Below are positions 1 to 11,667 of a stretch of 64,000 bases of DNA, piece after piece (position 1 is the stretch's first letter; each line of letters starts with the position of its first letter). The notes under the pieces are model-generated. The model was not told where the DNA came from. It did not search any database and saw nothing but the letters and a program-made list of their open reading frames with translations. The DNA comes from Torymus aiolomorphi (taxonomy: Eukaryota; Arthropoda; Insecta; Hymenoptera; Torymidae): contig CM070876.1 of NCBI GenBank assembly GCA_036365515.1, positions 172,137,978-172,201,977 on the forward strand, written 5' to 3'. Made by a program: the position numbers and the translations under genes.

Positions 1-1090
1 TCAAGAACAAACTATTGGAAGCCGTTGATTAGACCATCAAAATAAATGTGTATTATTATCAATTATTTTATTTTTCAGAAAATAAATCAATTATTTAAGA
101 CATTGTAAATGTGCATTATATAGCATCTCCTTTGATTATTTTATAATATTTGCATTTTATTCATAAGCATTGTTACATATAAATTCAACAGACACATTTA
201 ATTTAGTAATATTATAGTCATTGATGTCTGCAACATTTGCTGAAAACTATCTTTCATATCTTATCTACTTTTACTCATTTTGGTAAAAGGGTATTTCTAA
301 TGATATAGTATTTAGATTAGTTCGGGTGATTTATCATAAAAAGTAGAAAAACTATATTGTTCTATTGTCTTGTTGAAGCTATAGCTCATCTTTTAATTTT
401 TAATGCGCCACTAATAGACATTATTGCTGTACTTTTGAAATTCAGGAGGCAACGAAAGAATTATATTTAATCATCAGTTGATGAAATACATTTTGTAACT
501 TTAACGTTTCAATTATACTGCGTAACTTCTCAACAAATTCTTAAAATTAGAAATTATGCTTAAGCTCCAAAAAATTTCAAACATTTCAATCAATATCCTT
601 TTACGATAGACTTGAAAAAGTACTCTAGGCGTAATATTTACATGTGTTATGTAATAAATTTTGTCTGTGGCAAGTATAAAAAGACACATATCGACTCGCT
701 AGCGCATTCACACGTCATCGGGCTCGAGCAGCGTAGATACAATGTTATGATAAAGGGAGAGAAGGGTAAACACAATCTATTTCATTCACCCCTCAATGTC
801 GACGATGAGCGAACCAAAAAAATACGATGTCGGCCATCAATCCTCGACCCGGTAATCATGCGGAGACTAAAACCAGTCAGTACAAATAAGCATTTCTTGC
901 CGATCCCGATGAACGGCAAATGTTTGGCTCTAAAGATAATGTCCATTCATGGTCGTATGAGTCATTTCGTAAAATTGACTATTGTTATAACGAGCTCGCG
1001 ATCCAGGTTGTGTCTTTGTTTACCAAAAAAAAGTGAGAACGGTTCGTCAACTTTAGGCACGATTTCATAGTTCGAGAGCATCAGTTGATC
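1..1090. other. Upstream region of the first receptor gene, no gene recognised
   Basis: The first 600 bases are AT-rich and show no coding signal. Bases 660-1080 are noticeably richer in G+C and hold an open frame that begins only at a TTG and matches no family I recognise. A TATA-like motif (gtataaaaag) lies near 674-683. It could be the core promoter of the receptor gene that starts at 1091, which would give a 5' UTR of roughly 380 nt. That promoter call is inference from the motif alone. Confidence 0.4.
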
Positions 1091-4000
1091 ATGGATAATT
1101 TTTCATCGGTATCAATGCTATTGTTCTTTGGGTGTTTAGTAACAACTTTAATAGCATTTACACTTGCCAAAGAAGAGTTCCAGTCTTTTCCAAAAATTTT
1201 ACAATACGTACATCTAGCGTCGGATATCCAAGCACTTTTTAGGACATCTAGTGTTATTATTGTACATACCAATCACAATGAAAGTAAATTACATATGATA
1301 TAAATTATGTACATATAACTTACTTTTTTTTCTTATGTAAATTTTTGCTTTTAAATTTATCAAATAAATGTCATGGCGTTATTGGATTCAAGTTGAGTGT
1401 TTTACTAACGATCACTGTTATATTTCAGATATTCAAGGAACGATACTTATGACAAAGATGCTGAAGGAATTTTCTCGCAAATACGTTCTGTCGCAGTGCA
1501 TGAACTTTACTAATCTCCACTACGAAGTTGAATATTACATTGGAAAGACCGTACAACCATTGTTTGTGATCATGCTTAAAACTATGAACGATCTCCATAA
1601 GTTTGCTGCGACTACAAAACTGTACAACATGGCGCTCCATACCTGGCTCATTATATTCATGCAATCATCTGACAGAAGGCTCAGCAATTACTGTCATAAG
1701 CCTCGCCAAAACTTGTTTAATCTTGTTGCTTCGACGCAAATGCTAGTTAAGTGTTACAGCGATCCGATGTTAAAGGAATGGTACTCTATAGACAATGAGA
1801 ATATGGAAGCAATCGATTATGGAACATGGAGGTATCCGGACGGCATAACGAGAATGCAGAATTTATACTTTTTTGAGAGAAGAAGTAATCTAAAAGGAAT
1901 GCGGTTAAAAGTGGTCGCTGTGAAAGTAATTAAAACAACACAATTTAACCCCGAGTTTCTACTAAATTATTGCTAAATTTAGTAGACCCATTTATTTGAC
2001 TAAACCCTTTTTCTTCGTATTAGGATTATTTAGAACCATTGAAAGGTTCGAACGATACCATAGAAGGCTTCTACGGCAACATCCTCGAGGTTCTCTCTTT
2101 AAAGATGAATTTCACAACGGAATTAATATCAGTGGATCCAATTTACGGCGCTTGGAACGAAACGAACAAAAGATGGACGGGAGCAATTCGACGTCTAGTG
2201 GAACGCGAGGTCGACATCGGGGTTGGTGCGTTCACGATGAGCCGCCTGAGGATGAAGGTTATTGACTATACGGTTCCAGTCATGCTCACGACATCGGATA
2301 TTTACATCAAGAGACCAAACGTAACCGACATTAATTGGACAGTTTACGTCAAGGTATGCAATTTGGACTAACATAAACATCAAACCAATGCACAAAGGAA
2401 AAATATTTTTCAACCAGATAATTATTATTAGTGAGTCAAATTAAGTTTATAAAAATTCTAATTTCGATGAATCTGTCGATATCTATATGTAATATGTGCA
2501 GCTGGAACTTGATTTTTTCTGCTATAGCAATTTCGTGTTTTTTCGATACATAACTGGAGTAATTATAGATTAATAATTATTAAAGATTATTATAATTAAA
2601 AATTATAATCTGTAATTATAAAATCAAACTATTTGTGATGTACTGATTATGATCGTGTGCTTTTAATAACCAAAATAATTTATTATTGATGATTCTTATT
2701 ATAATTGTTCTATTAAAAAACTTTTCAGGCATTTAATATGGATCTATGGATGGCTGTAGTAGTAACTATAATAATTACTCCAATTTTTTTATCTGCAATG
2801 TGGAAATTCACCAAAGGCTATGATTTGTCATCTTCTATGATTGAAGAATATCTTCGAATTTGGGGTATCTATTGCCAAAAGCCACTTCCAGGTAAAAATT
2901 ATTTACTTTTACTAAAAAAACATCCAGACGTTTATTTCGAATATCTTCTAATTTTTTGCTCGATCGGAAGTATGTATACCCCACTTAATTACAAAGAATT
3001 ATCGCGTGTATACCGGCTACACAACTTGCAAAACAATATTTTTGCCATGACACCTTCATAAACACGAACGTTTTGGTCTAGATAAAATCAGCACTTCGAA
3101 TGTCGGTCTTTTCTTAGTACATAATAATATAGGGCAACGTCGACAAACAGATAGAAAAAAGAAACGACAATCGAATGATTAATCAAGAAACTATTTTTAT
3201 CTAAATCTATAGACTTTCCTACGGTATCGTCGCTGCGAGTTGCTTACATTTCGATTTTCATGTCATCGTTGATCCTCTTTGCCGTTTACTCGGCTTATCT
3301 CACGAGCTATCACATGATCTTCACTCCGAGGATACCCTTCAATTCCTATGAGGGCTTTGTGGCGGATGGAACGTACAAATTAATAGTTTTTCGTGGCAGC
3401 TCCAATCATGAATTATTCAAGGTGAGTGTCAATTAAGCAACCAATAATACAATTAATGCGAATTAAGAATAAAGTATGATTGAATTAGATGATGTAGTTA
3501 AAATGAAACGATTTAAAACTAAAAACTTTTATTTCTTACAGCCTTCAAATATACCTTTATTTACTAAAATGGGAAAGTTATTAAAGAGTGAAGAGGAATT
3601 ACCATATGATATATTTGAAGCAATACAACAAGTAAGATATTTGACTGATATTTTAAATCATAAAGAAAAAAAAAATCTGTGAACAATTGTGAATTCTAAT
3701 TGCCTATTTTGGTTTATACGGTTTATGCGATGCTATTTTTTCATTTTAATAATAGAAAAAATGAAGAGGTTAAGTTATTTATAAATAGTTTAATAATATT
3801 GTATTGTGGAGCTATCGCCATGATCAGTCAGCATATTTTTAATCTATATCACTGTCTGTTATCGATCCTGATCAGTCGAAGTTTCGTAAAATGTACTAAA
3901 CCTTAAATCATTTGTTTTTCTAGTTTTTGTTATCTTTACAAAATAAATAAATATTTGACGATGTTATGGTATTTACTATTCACAATACTGTTATTGGTTT

Positions 4001-4586
4001 TTTTCCTTTAATATCAAAATCAATATGCTAAATTCAATATGCACATTCTAATAACAATTATTATGTAGGTGTGTAATGAAAAAGTAGTACTCCACACAAA
4101 CCAATTATTAGTTGAACAAATTAGTCGTTACTTTCCTTGTGAGTTAATGCCATTAACAAAAGGTAAACTAGACAACGTTGGATTAACGTTAGTAAAGGAC
4201 AGTCCTTACACTGACATTTTTAATTACAAGTAAGATGACAGTATAATTTATTTTGTTCTTCACTTTTATAAAGAATCTCATTAATATCTAATTTATTGTC
4301 TAGCCTGAAAATCTTACGTGCTTACGGAATAATCGAGTGTTTGAAAAGACGATATTACAGAAAATTCGTTTACAACGATGCCATCTATCGTCCTGTTTCC
4401 ACCTGGGAAGTTTTACCTATTTTAGGAATCTTGTCCCTGGGCATTGTATTGTCCTTGCTGTTATTATTTTGTGAACATATTTCCATTAGTCGATTATTCT
4501 TGAATAAAAGAAAGAGAATCAATTTAGATTGCCCAAGTAACATGAATGCAACGATATTACTAGAACAATCTAACAGCCTCTTATGA
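1091..4586 (+). CDS. Ionotropic receptor (divergent IR, IR75-like), intact, 8 exons
   Basis: Exons 1091-1283, 1429-1925, 2024-2353, 2729-2891, 3213-3421, 3542-3631, 4069-4229 and 4304-4586. All junctions are GT-AG, phases agree throughout, and the sum is 1926 nt or 641 aa. The chain starts with a signal peptide (about residues 1-27, hydrophobic core LLFFGCLVTTLIAFTLA). An N-terminal domain with LFVIMLKTMNDLHKFAATTK follows. The S1 ligand-binding lobe in exon 3 ends in the IR hallmark EVDIGVGAF..SRLRMKVIDYTVPV. Membrane helices lie near residues 346-367, 402-426 (with the ILFAVYSAYLTSY motif typical of IR/iGluR M3) and 585-610. The S2 lobe lies between the last two. IRs are variant ionotropic glutamate receptor relatives that act as cation channels in sensory dendrites. 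IR75-type members usually detect acids or amines together with a co-receptor such as IR8a. The ligand is not deducible here. A broken paralogue lies 107 bp downstream. Placement in the IR75 clade is by general resemblance only. Confidence 0.88.
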
Positions 4587-4693
4587 CTTTGATAACAAAA
4601 CAATATCGCTACTATAAAAAGAAGAAATCTGTAAATATTGTAAAAAAAAAAGAGAATAATGTACTAAATTATATATTGACTATTGTTATAAGA

Positions 4694-7600
4694 TGTTTCT
4701 GTGGGCAGTCTTGTTTTTATTTGTTACGTTTAGATTTAACAAAATCGTGGAAGTTATGAATGATTCACAATTAAGAGACCATGTGAATCTTGCATCGGAT
4801 ATAAAAAAATTACTGCAGAGCGTCTAGCGTCTTTAACGTGTATAATGATAAAAACGCAGGTAATTTAGTAACTTTATTAAAACTATGCATAATATTCGTA
4901 AAGACTTAAGGGGGCTAGACACCTTTTTTCTCTGAAATAAGAAGTCACATTTTAATACATAAATGTAAACTAATTATTTCATACTTTTTACATATAAAAG
5001 TGGGTATATTTACCTTACCTTAAAACTTTCTCCGATGGGCCTTTTATGTGATCCAGAACCATAGTCATCGATGAAACAAGTTTTTTCACTATCCGTAAGC
5101 TTTGAAATTTTCCTGTGGATGGATTGACTTCAGATTTGAACTAAATTACTCCTGAATAGTATAATTCTCATATGAGTGTAGGGATTTTTTATCTAATGAG
5201 AAAAAAAAATTGTGCTGTTTTTCAAGTTTTTTTTAAAATTTTTTAAATTTTTTATATTTTTTCATAATTTTTCTGATGTAAAAATTTTTTCTGACATTTA
5301 ATCCTAAATCCCTACACTCATATGAGAATTATACTATTCAGGAGTAATTTAATTCAAATCTGGAGTCAATCCATCCACAGGAAAATTTCAAAGCTTACGG
5401 ATAGTGAAAAAACTTGTTTTATTGATGACTATGGTTCTGGACCATATACAAGGCCCATCGGAGAAAGTTTTAAGGTAAGGTAAATATACCCACTTTTATA
5501 TGTAAAAAGTATGAAATAATTAGTTTACATTTATGTATTAAAATGTGACTTCTTATTTCAGAGAAAAAAGGTGTCTAGCCCCCTTAAAGATTAAATAATT
5601 ATTTTAGGTACAAAGACGATAACAACGATGTATCGACTGTCCCATCTTTTCTCTGGGAATAATATTCTCATTCAGAGCATAAAACTCAGCGAACTACAGA
5701 ATTACGTCAAATACTATAAATACCGAACCCTCTTGCCACTGCATATAATTACTCTGAAAACGCAGCACGATCTCGCCGAGTTTTCAAACTTTGCAAAGAA
5801 TTTCAGGATGTCGCGAAACATGTAGCTTGTATTCTTTTACGAATCTAAAGATTTATTGAGGTATTGCTATAAACCAGATAAAAACCATTTCAACGTTGCC
5901 TTCGATACAAAGTTGTTAGTAAAATGTGAAGATGACATTGTCATCAGGGAATGGTATTCGTTGCCCGGGAAAGAAGTAAAGATGAATAAAATCGCCGTCT
6001 GGACAAGAATCAACGGATTTGTAAAGATAGACAGTCGATCTACATGATAGAGGAGAAACACTTTGGACGGGATCACAATCAAAGTATCCTCGGTGAATGT
6101 AAACTTCTATACCTTAAAAATATACCATCATCCCAAAATAACTCTTTAGAATACAAAATAACCACTTTCAGGAATCCGCGTATAAAGTAACCGAACTCGA
6201 ACGGAAACGAGGTACTCTGTACGGCTTATTCAGCAGCGCGTTACGCGAATAGGCAGACACGATCAACTTCACAGCCGAACTGATCTTGACCGTGGATGTT
6301 TACGGGAATTATTGTCCCAAAGATAACCAGTGGTCGGGTGTCATCGGACGCTTGGCCAACCGGGACGTCGACATCGATGTCGCCGAATTCGCGCCCAGTA
6401 AGAATCGGATGGAGGTCGTGGATTTTATGGTTCCGCTGCTGCTGGCCCGCATGAACATGTACCTGAGACAACCTAACATCTCTGCTATAATGTGATCCAC
6501 GTATGTGCAGGTAATGGTTGAATAGATTTCATGAAAATGAATGGAGATTGATCGAAAGCTGTTGATAATGTAGGTCTTCTATAACAGAATATGGATCTCG
6601 AACCTGCTTTTTATAATTATATGCTCACTGCGAATAGCAATAATAATGTCAAAGTTTGGGAAGAGAAAAATTCTAGCACTGATAACTGAAAATTGGTTTT
6701 ACATTTGGGGCACTCAGTGTCAGCAAGGACTTCCAGGTAATCAAAAAATTAACAAAAGATTATATCAGCATTATGTGATCGATAGTAAATTCTCATTTCA
6801 TTCAACATTAGATTTCTCATCGGCGCTGTCGTTAAAACAGACATTCATGTCCTTCTTCATTTCCTTCATGGTAATTTACATCGGCTACTTCGCGACATTA
6901 ACCAGCTACCTCACCGTTTTCACGCCGAGTCTGCCATTCTCCTCCAAAGCTGAATTTCTGCAAGATACATCCTACAATTTAACTATACTTCGCGGAAGTG
7001 TCTATCACGACGTATTCGAGGTACCACATTCAACAAACATTCCTCCTAAATAATTTTCTTCTTTTAACATTATAATAATGTTTCAATCGAAGCGGTCAGT
7101 TGACATCATGTCAGAGCAGATAAAGAAGAGTCTGAAGAGGACCGAGGATCTGCCCTAAAACGTGATCGACGCGATTAATCAGGTGTGCAACGAGAGAGTC
7201 GTGATGTGCACGAACCGCAGGTGTTCGACGATAAAATCAGCGAGCGAATACCTTGCGACTTGATGTCCATCAATACGGGATGGCTGCACAGTGCGGCGTC
7301 CACGTTGACCAAGTACAGTCCGTACAAGGGAATATTGAATTTTTAATAAGGATGCATGGCAAGTGTACATCGTGATTTGTTTAACGGAAGAAAACAGTAT
7401 AATAGTATAGCTATAAAACTGGCACTGTATAATTCTTTACACTTTACAAAACTGCAGCTCTATGCAACTGATATAGAAATTGATTTTGTTTTTAATTTAA
7501 ACTATCGACTTTTAGTATTGAAAATTCTGATCAACCGCCTCCTACGAAAGCCAGCGAGGTTGGATCTGAAATACCTGCCCGTCGGTTTCTGGAACGTCGT

Positions 7601-7695
7601 CCCAATTTTAACGATTCTACTCAGCTAGCGGCCTGGGCCTATCGATTTTCATACTCTTCTGCGAGCATATGCATCATTTCATGAAGACCAGATAG
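4694..7695 (+). pseudogene. Ionotropic receptor pseudogene, tandem paralogue of the upstream IR
   Basis: The exon order matches the intact IR upstream: 4694-4859, 5608-about 6110, 6172-6510, 6574-6736, 6812-7020, about 7093-7324 and about 7516-7695. Exons 4 and 5 have the same lengths (163 and 209 nt) as in the intact gene. Lesions seen: a perfect 7-bp tandem duplication (agcgtct at 4819-4825 and 4826-4832) that shifts the frame in exon 1; a TAG at 5823 where the family has a tryptophan; a frameshift near 6040; TAG at 6250; TGA at 6493, again replacing an expected tryptophan; further stops in the exon encoding S2 (near 7156); and a frameshift near 7625. Protein fragments remain recognisable, including DVDIDVAEFAPSKNRMEVVD in S1 and YIGYFATLTSYLTVFTPSLP in the second membrane helix. 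The intron separating exons 6 and 7 of the intact gene is absent here. With several independent lesions, sequencing error is unlikely. Confidence 0.9.
4906..5587. mobile_element. Foldback MITE with TTAA ends (piggyBac-type) in intron 1 of the IR pseudogene
   Basis: The two arms, about 4906-5190 and 5305-5587, are near-perfect inverted repeats of roughly 285 bp around an A/T-rich loop of about 110 bp. The ends read TTAAGGGGGCTAGACACC and its reverse complement. TTAA at both ends fits the TTAA target duplication of piggyBac-like elements. No transposase is encoded. Assignment to piggyBac rests on the target site only. Confidence 0.8.
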
Positions 7696-9266
7696 TGACA
7701 GATTCGAAACTGAAACGAGCGTCTCGTCGAACGTTGACATTTGGTTGCGTGATATGTTGAAAGAACCGCATATCTTATTTTTATTGAATATATTACTAAA
7801 GAATCATTTAAAGAAAATACATAGAATTGTTGGTCTTGCAGAGGAGATTAAACTCTTAATTGCTTAATGAGATCGTTGATTTCTTTCTTATTTAATCGGC
7901 GCACAGATGCGTAAGATGTGATTTCGAGGAAAAGATTTTTGAGATTAATTAGAGGAATGGAGAAACATAAAGATATTTATTATTAAATTTCTGATATTCA
8001 TATAATTTTATATAATATAATTATATATAATTATTAGGTAAATAAATTAATGTATTGATTAGTTTTTGACTAAAAAATAAGTTTATGTATGTAAATAATT
8101 GGTATTACTATTCAAATAACCTAACTAAATAAAAAATTTTTTAATTTACTGGTTAAAGAAAATTCATCAACAGTTATATAAAAAATTTATCGAAATTTAA
8201 CCTTCAAAATAGTACTTTTTGTATCTATATAGGACGTAAAATGAAGTTTTACGCCCTGAGGGCTCTATGATCTCAGAAGAATGTAAATCTTTATTTACGC
8301 CCGATGACAAAGAGACGCAGCCGCCTCGTGAGCGCACAGGGATATATAACGTGAGTGCACAAATATATATTATAAGTATATAAGTATTTCCCGGCACTGG
8401 AGCACCTCGGGCTCAAAAATGTAATTTAACGTGTAATTTGAATAATTCATAATAATATTAAAGTATAAATTATATCAAATTTTAATAAATTAAATAGTTT
8501 TTCAATTTTCTGTAATAAATATTTGGAATCGTATAGGAATACGTATAACGCACATGTCGAATCCATGACAACAATATTGAAATAAGTTGCAGCTTCCTGG
8601 AAGTGGCGGACCAGTAGTGTTTACATTTAGGTACATCCCCTGGTAGATACACTGTCAAAAGTATCAATATAAAATTGCTAGGCTCAGACTAAGTAAAAAT
8701 CCGACCTATGCTGAATCTAGTTAATTTACTAATTTTCGTTGTAAAATTATAATTGACTAAATTAAGCTAAAAAAACGTTAGGAACGTGTAAATATAATTT
8801 GGTCGCAAAGTATTAAAATTGAAATATATTTTATGCGATGAGCTGCTCGAATAGTTACTTTATTTCCGTGGAAAACCGCTAAGCGCCATTCGTGAGAACG
8901 AAAGGAGAGGACTATAGCTAAGTTAATTTCCATTAAAATTAAAGGGCGTTTACAATTTCACAGTAAATATTAAAATTACTACTTTGATATGATATTTTTT
9001 TTAAATCACTAACTCGGTAGGATGTATATTATTTTTTTGCTAATTTAATAACAGATATTAATTATACACTGGTTAGTAATAAAATTATTGTGCTGAACAT
9101 TGATCTGATTATTATACCCAGTTTCAATCTAGCAATTTTGTTTTTTAGCTAGTACATTGACGCGCAGAATGTACATTTACATATAATGGACATTACATTA
9201 AATATTTTCTAGAGAAACTGCTCTATTCGTCCAGTAATATTAATATATACTCAAACTAGTAAATCA

Positions 9267-9633
9267 TTAAGGTGATGTGAAATACCGACATAATTTCCAA
9301 ACATGGATATCTCATGAAAATACCAATAGAATCGTCCAAAAAAAATCTGAGTATAGTATTAACATATACGGAGCGCTTGACGTTCGTGTTTTTCCAAAAA
9401 AATGATGAGAATTTATTTAATTAAATAAAAACCGTACTGTCGGTAAGTAGGAATCTGCAATTAAGCTACTTTTCAAACATGGATATCTCATGAAAATACC
9501 AATAGAATCACCCAAAAAAAAATCTGAATATAGTGTTTACGTGTACGGAGCGCTTGACGTTCGTCTTTTTCCAAATAAACTTTTAAATGTTGATTTAAAA
9601 AATATTGAAATTCACGGTTTCACGTGGCCTTAA
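9267..9633. mobile_element. MITE with TTAA ends and an internal direct duplication
   Basis: The ends are TTAAGGTGATGTGAAA and the inverse of TTAAGGCCACGTGAAA, an imperfect terminal inverted repeat with TTAA at both termini. Inside, a block of about 108 bp beginning aaacatggatatctcatg occurs twice in direct orientation, at about 9295-9403 and 9471-9580, with roughly 90% identity. There is no coding capacity. The TTAA ends suggest piggyBac-type mobilisation, as for the larger foldback element at 4906. Confidence 0.6.
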
Positions 9634-9719
9634 TGTAATTTTACCATCTGCTGTTAATTTTGTATTCGGACTTTTTACCGTGTATGTTATTCACCATAAC
9701 TTAGCTATTTTTGAGTTGA

Positions 9720-10172
9720 CTTATATGGCTATCATAGAGTTATTATAGATATAATAGAGTAAGCAAGACATAGGCGCTCTTCTAATTGTAAGTTTGTAAG
9801 TGGAAGCGTATACTATCGATAGAAAGAGAGAGAGGAGATCGGTGGGCTCTCTCTATCTCTGTCTAATGACGCATGCGCAGCTTCAAACTGTAATTTGAAT
9901 AACACAAATTATTAAAAAATTACAAACTTTTATGAGAAAATGTTTATTTAAATATTTTTTAAGATTAAAAAGTTAAGAAATTCGATGAATTCATTAAATA
10001 ATTATCTTATAAAATTCAAATAAATATAGTTAACCTCAACTCTGTCAGCTGTTGCTGTGGGTGCAAGACAGAGACAGAAAGGGCTCATACCTTCTTTCTC
10101 TTTCTATAGATGGGACGCTGATTTCTCGGACTCCCCTACTCTATCTATAATAACTCTTTGATGGCTATATCC
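9720..10172. repeat. Probable MITE with imperfect inverted termini
   Basis: The segment at about 9720-9760 (tatggctatcatagagttattatagat) is inverted near 10125-10172. The region between contains two short GCGCATGCGCAG-like motifs and CT-rich tracts. No target duplication could be fixed, so the exact boundaries are uncertain. Confidence 0.4.
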
Positions 10173-10587
10173 CTCTATAATCTCTCTATAAAAAATGCCT
10201 CCCGACATGGTCGGCGCCATGCTGATTTTCTCAAATATCTCAAAAACCTCCAATTTGTGGCGCATGCGCAGATGAGCTCTATGGTTACAGTAGATCGCGC
10301 TTGTGTGCATAGGAAATAGATGTAATGTATTAATTAATGCAATTGGAATATTATAAGCTTTAAAAATAAAAAATCAAAACAAATTAATAATACTTAGTTT
10401 ATAATTTTGATCTACTTATTTAGTCATTTGGTATCAAAGTCTTATATCTTATATCAAAGCCTATTAATAAATTAATAATACTTAATTTAAAAGAATCAGA
10501 GAAAAAAATTTATTGAATCTTTATATTTCATATTTTATTTTTAAAAACTAATCAAATATAAATTTATTGAGCTTTATAAATAGTTTT

Positions 10588-10776
10588 ATACCACTCTAAC
10601 CTCAAAATCACAACTTTGATATGATTTTTCGGCGCTCGTGGTATAAAATACCGTTCGAAACTAGTGCGTAAGTCGATTATTTAGGTGGTGTGACTTTTTC
10701 GCAATCGCTTCGCTCGTGCAAAAAGTCACACCAGCTAAATAATCGACTTCCCCACCTGTGTCGAAATGTACTATTT
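10588..10776. repeat. Dispersed repeat, copy 1, with internal hairpin
   Basis: The block starts taccactctaacctcaaaa and is repeated at 11450-11584. This copy contains a hairpin in which agtcgattatttaggtggtgtgac pairs imperfectly with its inverse across an 18-base loop at about 10671-10750. The second copy carries only the left half of that hairpin. Confidence 0.6.
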
Positions 10777-10885
10777 TATAGTGTATCTACCGCGATGTAT
10801 AATATTACGTATGTGTATAAAATGGTAGCGTAGAATATGTAATATTTGACACGTCGTTAAATACATTTACGACTACGACGCGTAA

Positions 10886-11173
10886 GGCCCTTCACACAGC
10901 TCTGAGTTATAGATTCAGTGAGACACAGACACAAACAATAACATGGGTTATACATCCTATAAGGAATTGTAACCATAGAGTTATAAATATTATAGATTTC
11001 GGACAACAACTATTTTTCTGACGGCATACAGCATACGGCATGCAATGTGCATTCACTGTTACAAATCTCTTGTTCCTTTATATCTGACTTGTAACTATAT
11101 AGATATAAAAACCCATGTTATTGTTTATATCTGTGTCTCACTGTATATGTAACTCAGAGCTGTGTGAAGGGCC
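10886..11173. mobile_element. MITE with TAA target duplication (PIF/Harbinger-type)
   Basis: The termini are GGCCCTTCACACAGCTCTGA and the exact inverse, giving about 23 bp of near-perfect inverted repeat that continues imperfectly inward. TAA flanks both sides (10883-10885 and 11174-11176). A 3-bp TTA/TAA target duplication is characteristic of the PIF/Harbinger superfamily. There is no coding capacity. A related element lies at 48080. Confidence 0.75.
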
Positions 11174-11449
11174 TAATTTGCCACGTACCCCACTACCCAT
11201 AACCCACCACCCCACCTCCACTGTGCACAACGCATGCGCGGAAGCGCACATAGATTGGCAACAATGTTGGGTTGGGTTAGGCTAGTTTTGTGAAAGTGGC
11301 GGACCAGTGTTTACGATTATACCATACCATCCGGACTGGACCTGGCCTGGAGCGAGCTACAATACTTACCTCTCATTGGAAGAAAAAAAAACCATACCAT
11401 CCCTTTATGTCAAAGCAACATTTTCCATGGTTAGACACAAAATAAATTT

Positions 11450-11584
11450 TATACCACTCTAACCTCAAAATCACAACTTTGATATGATTTTTCGGCGCTC
11501 GTGGTATAAAATACCGTTCGAAACTAGTGCGTAAGTCGATTATTTAGGTGGTGTGACTTCCCCACCCGTGTCGAAATGTACTAT
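11450..11584. repeat. Dispersed repeat, copy 2, lacking the hairpin's second arm
   Basis: This is nearly identical to 10588-10776, but the sequence passes directly from ggtggtgtgactt to ccccacc. The hairpin loop and right arm (about 60 bp) are therefore missing. It lies just upstream of SPT3 and ends about 85 bp before its start codon. Confidence 0.6.
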
Positions 11585-11667
11585 AATTACTGACTTATTT
11601 ATCAGTATAGTAAATTGATTACTCTTTATTTGTAATTATATGTTTTATTTATAAAACAAGAAACGTG

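Larger units (their letters stand above)
7696..11667. other. Gene-free AT-rich interval with MITEs and duplicated blocks
   Basis: No open frame here resembles a gene on either strand. The interval is built largely of repeats, itemised separately: a TTAA-flanked MITE at 9267-9633, an inverted-repeat pair near 9720-9770 and 10125-10172, two copies of a block at 10588-10776 and 11450-11584, and a TAA-flanked MITE at 10886-11173. A motif containing gtggcggaccagt occurs at about 8604 and again at about 11297, which suggests another dispersed repeat. Confidence 0.6.

Noticed and set aside
1..45. Possible 3' end of an upstream tandem receptor gene, ending in TAA with AATAAA close by
   Set aside because: Only about 14 codons are visible, too short to assign to a gene.
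612..1070. Open frame of 152 codons upstream of the IR gene
   Set aside because: It starts at TTG, has no recognisable domain, and sits where a 5' UTR or promoter is expected.
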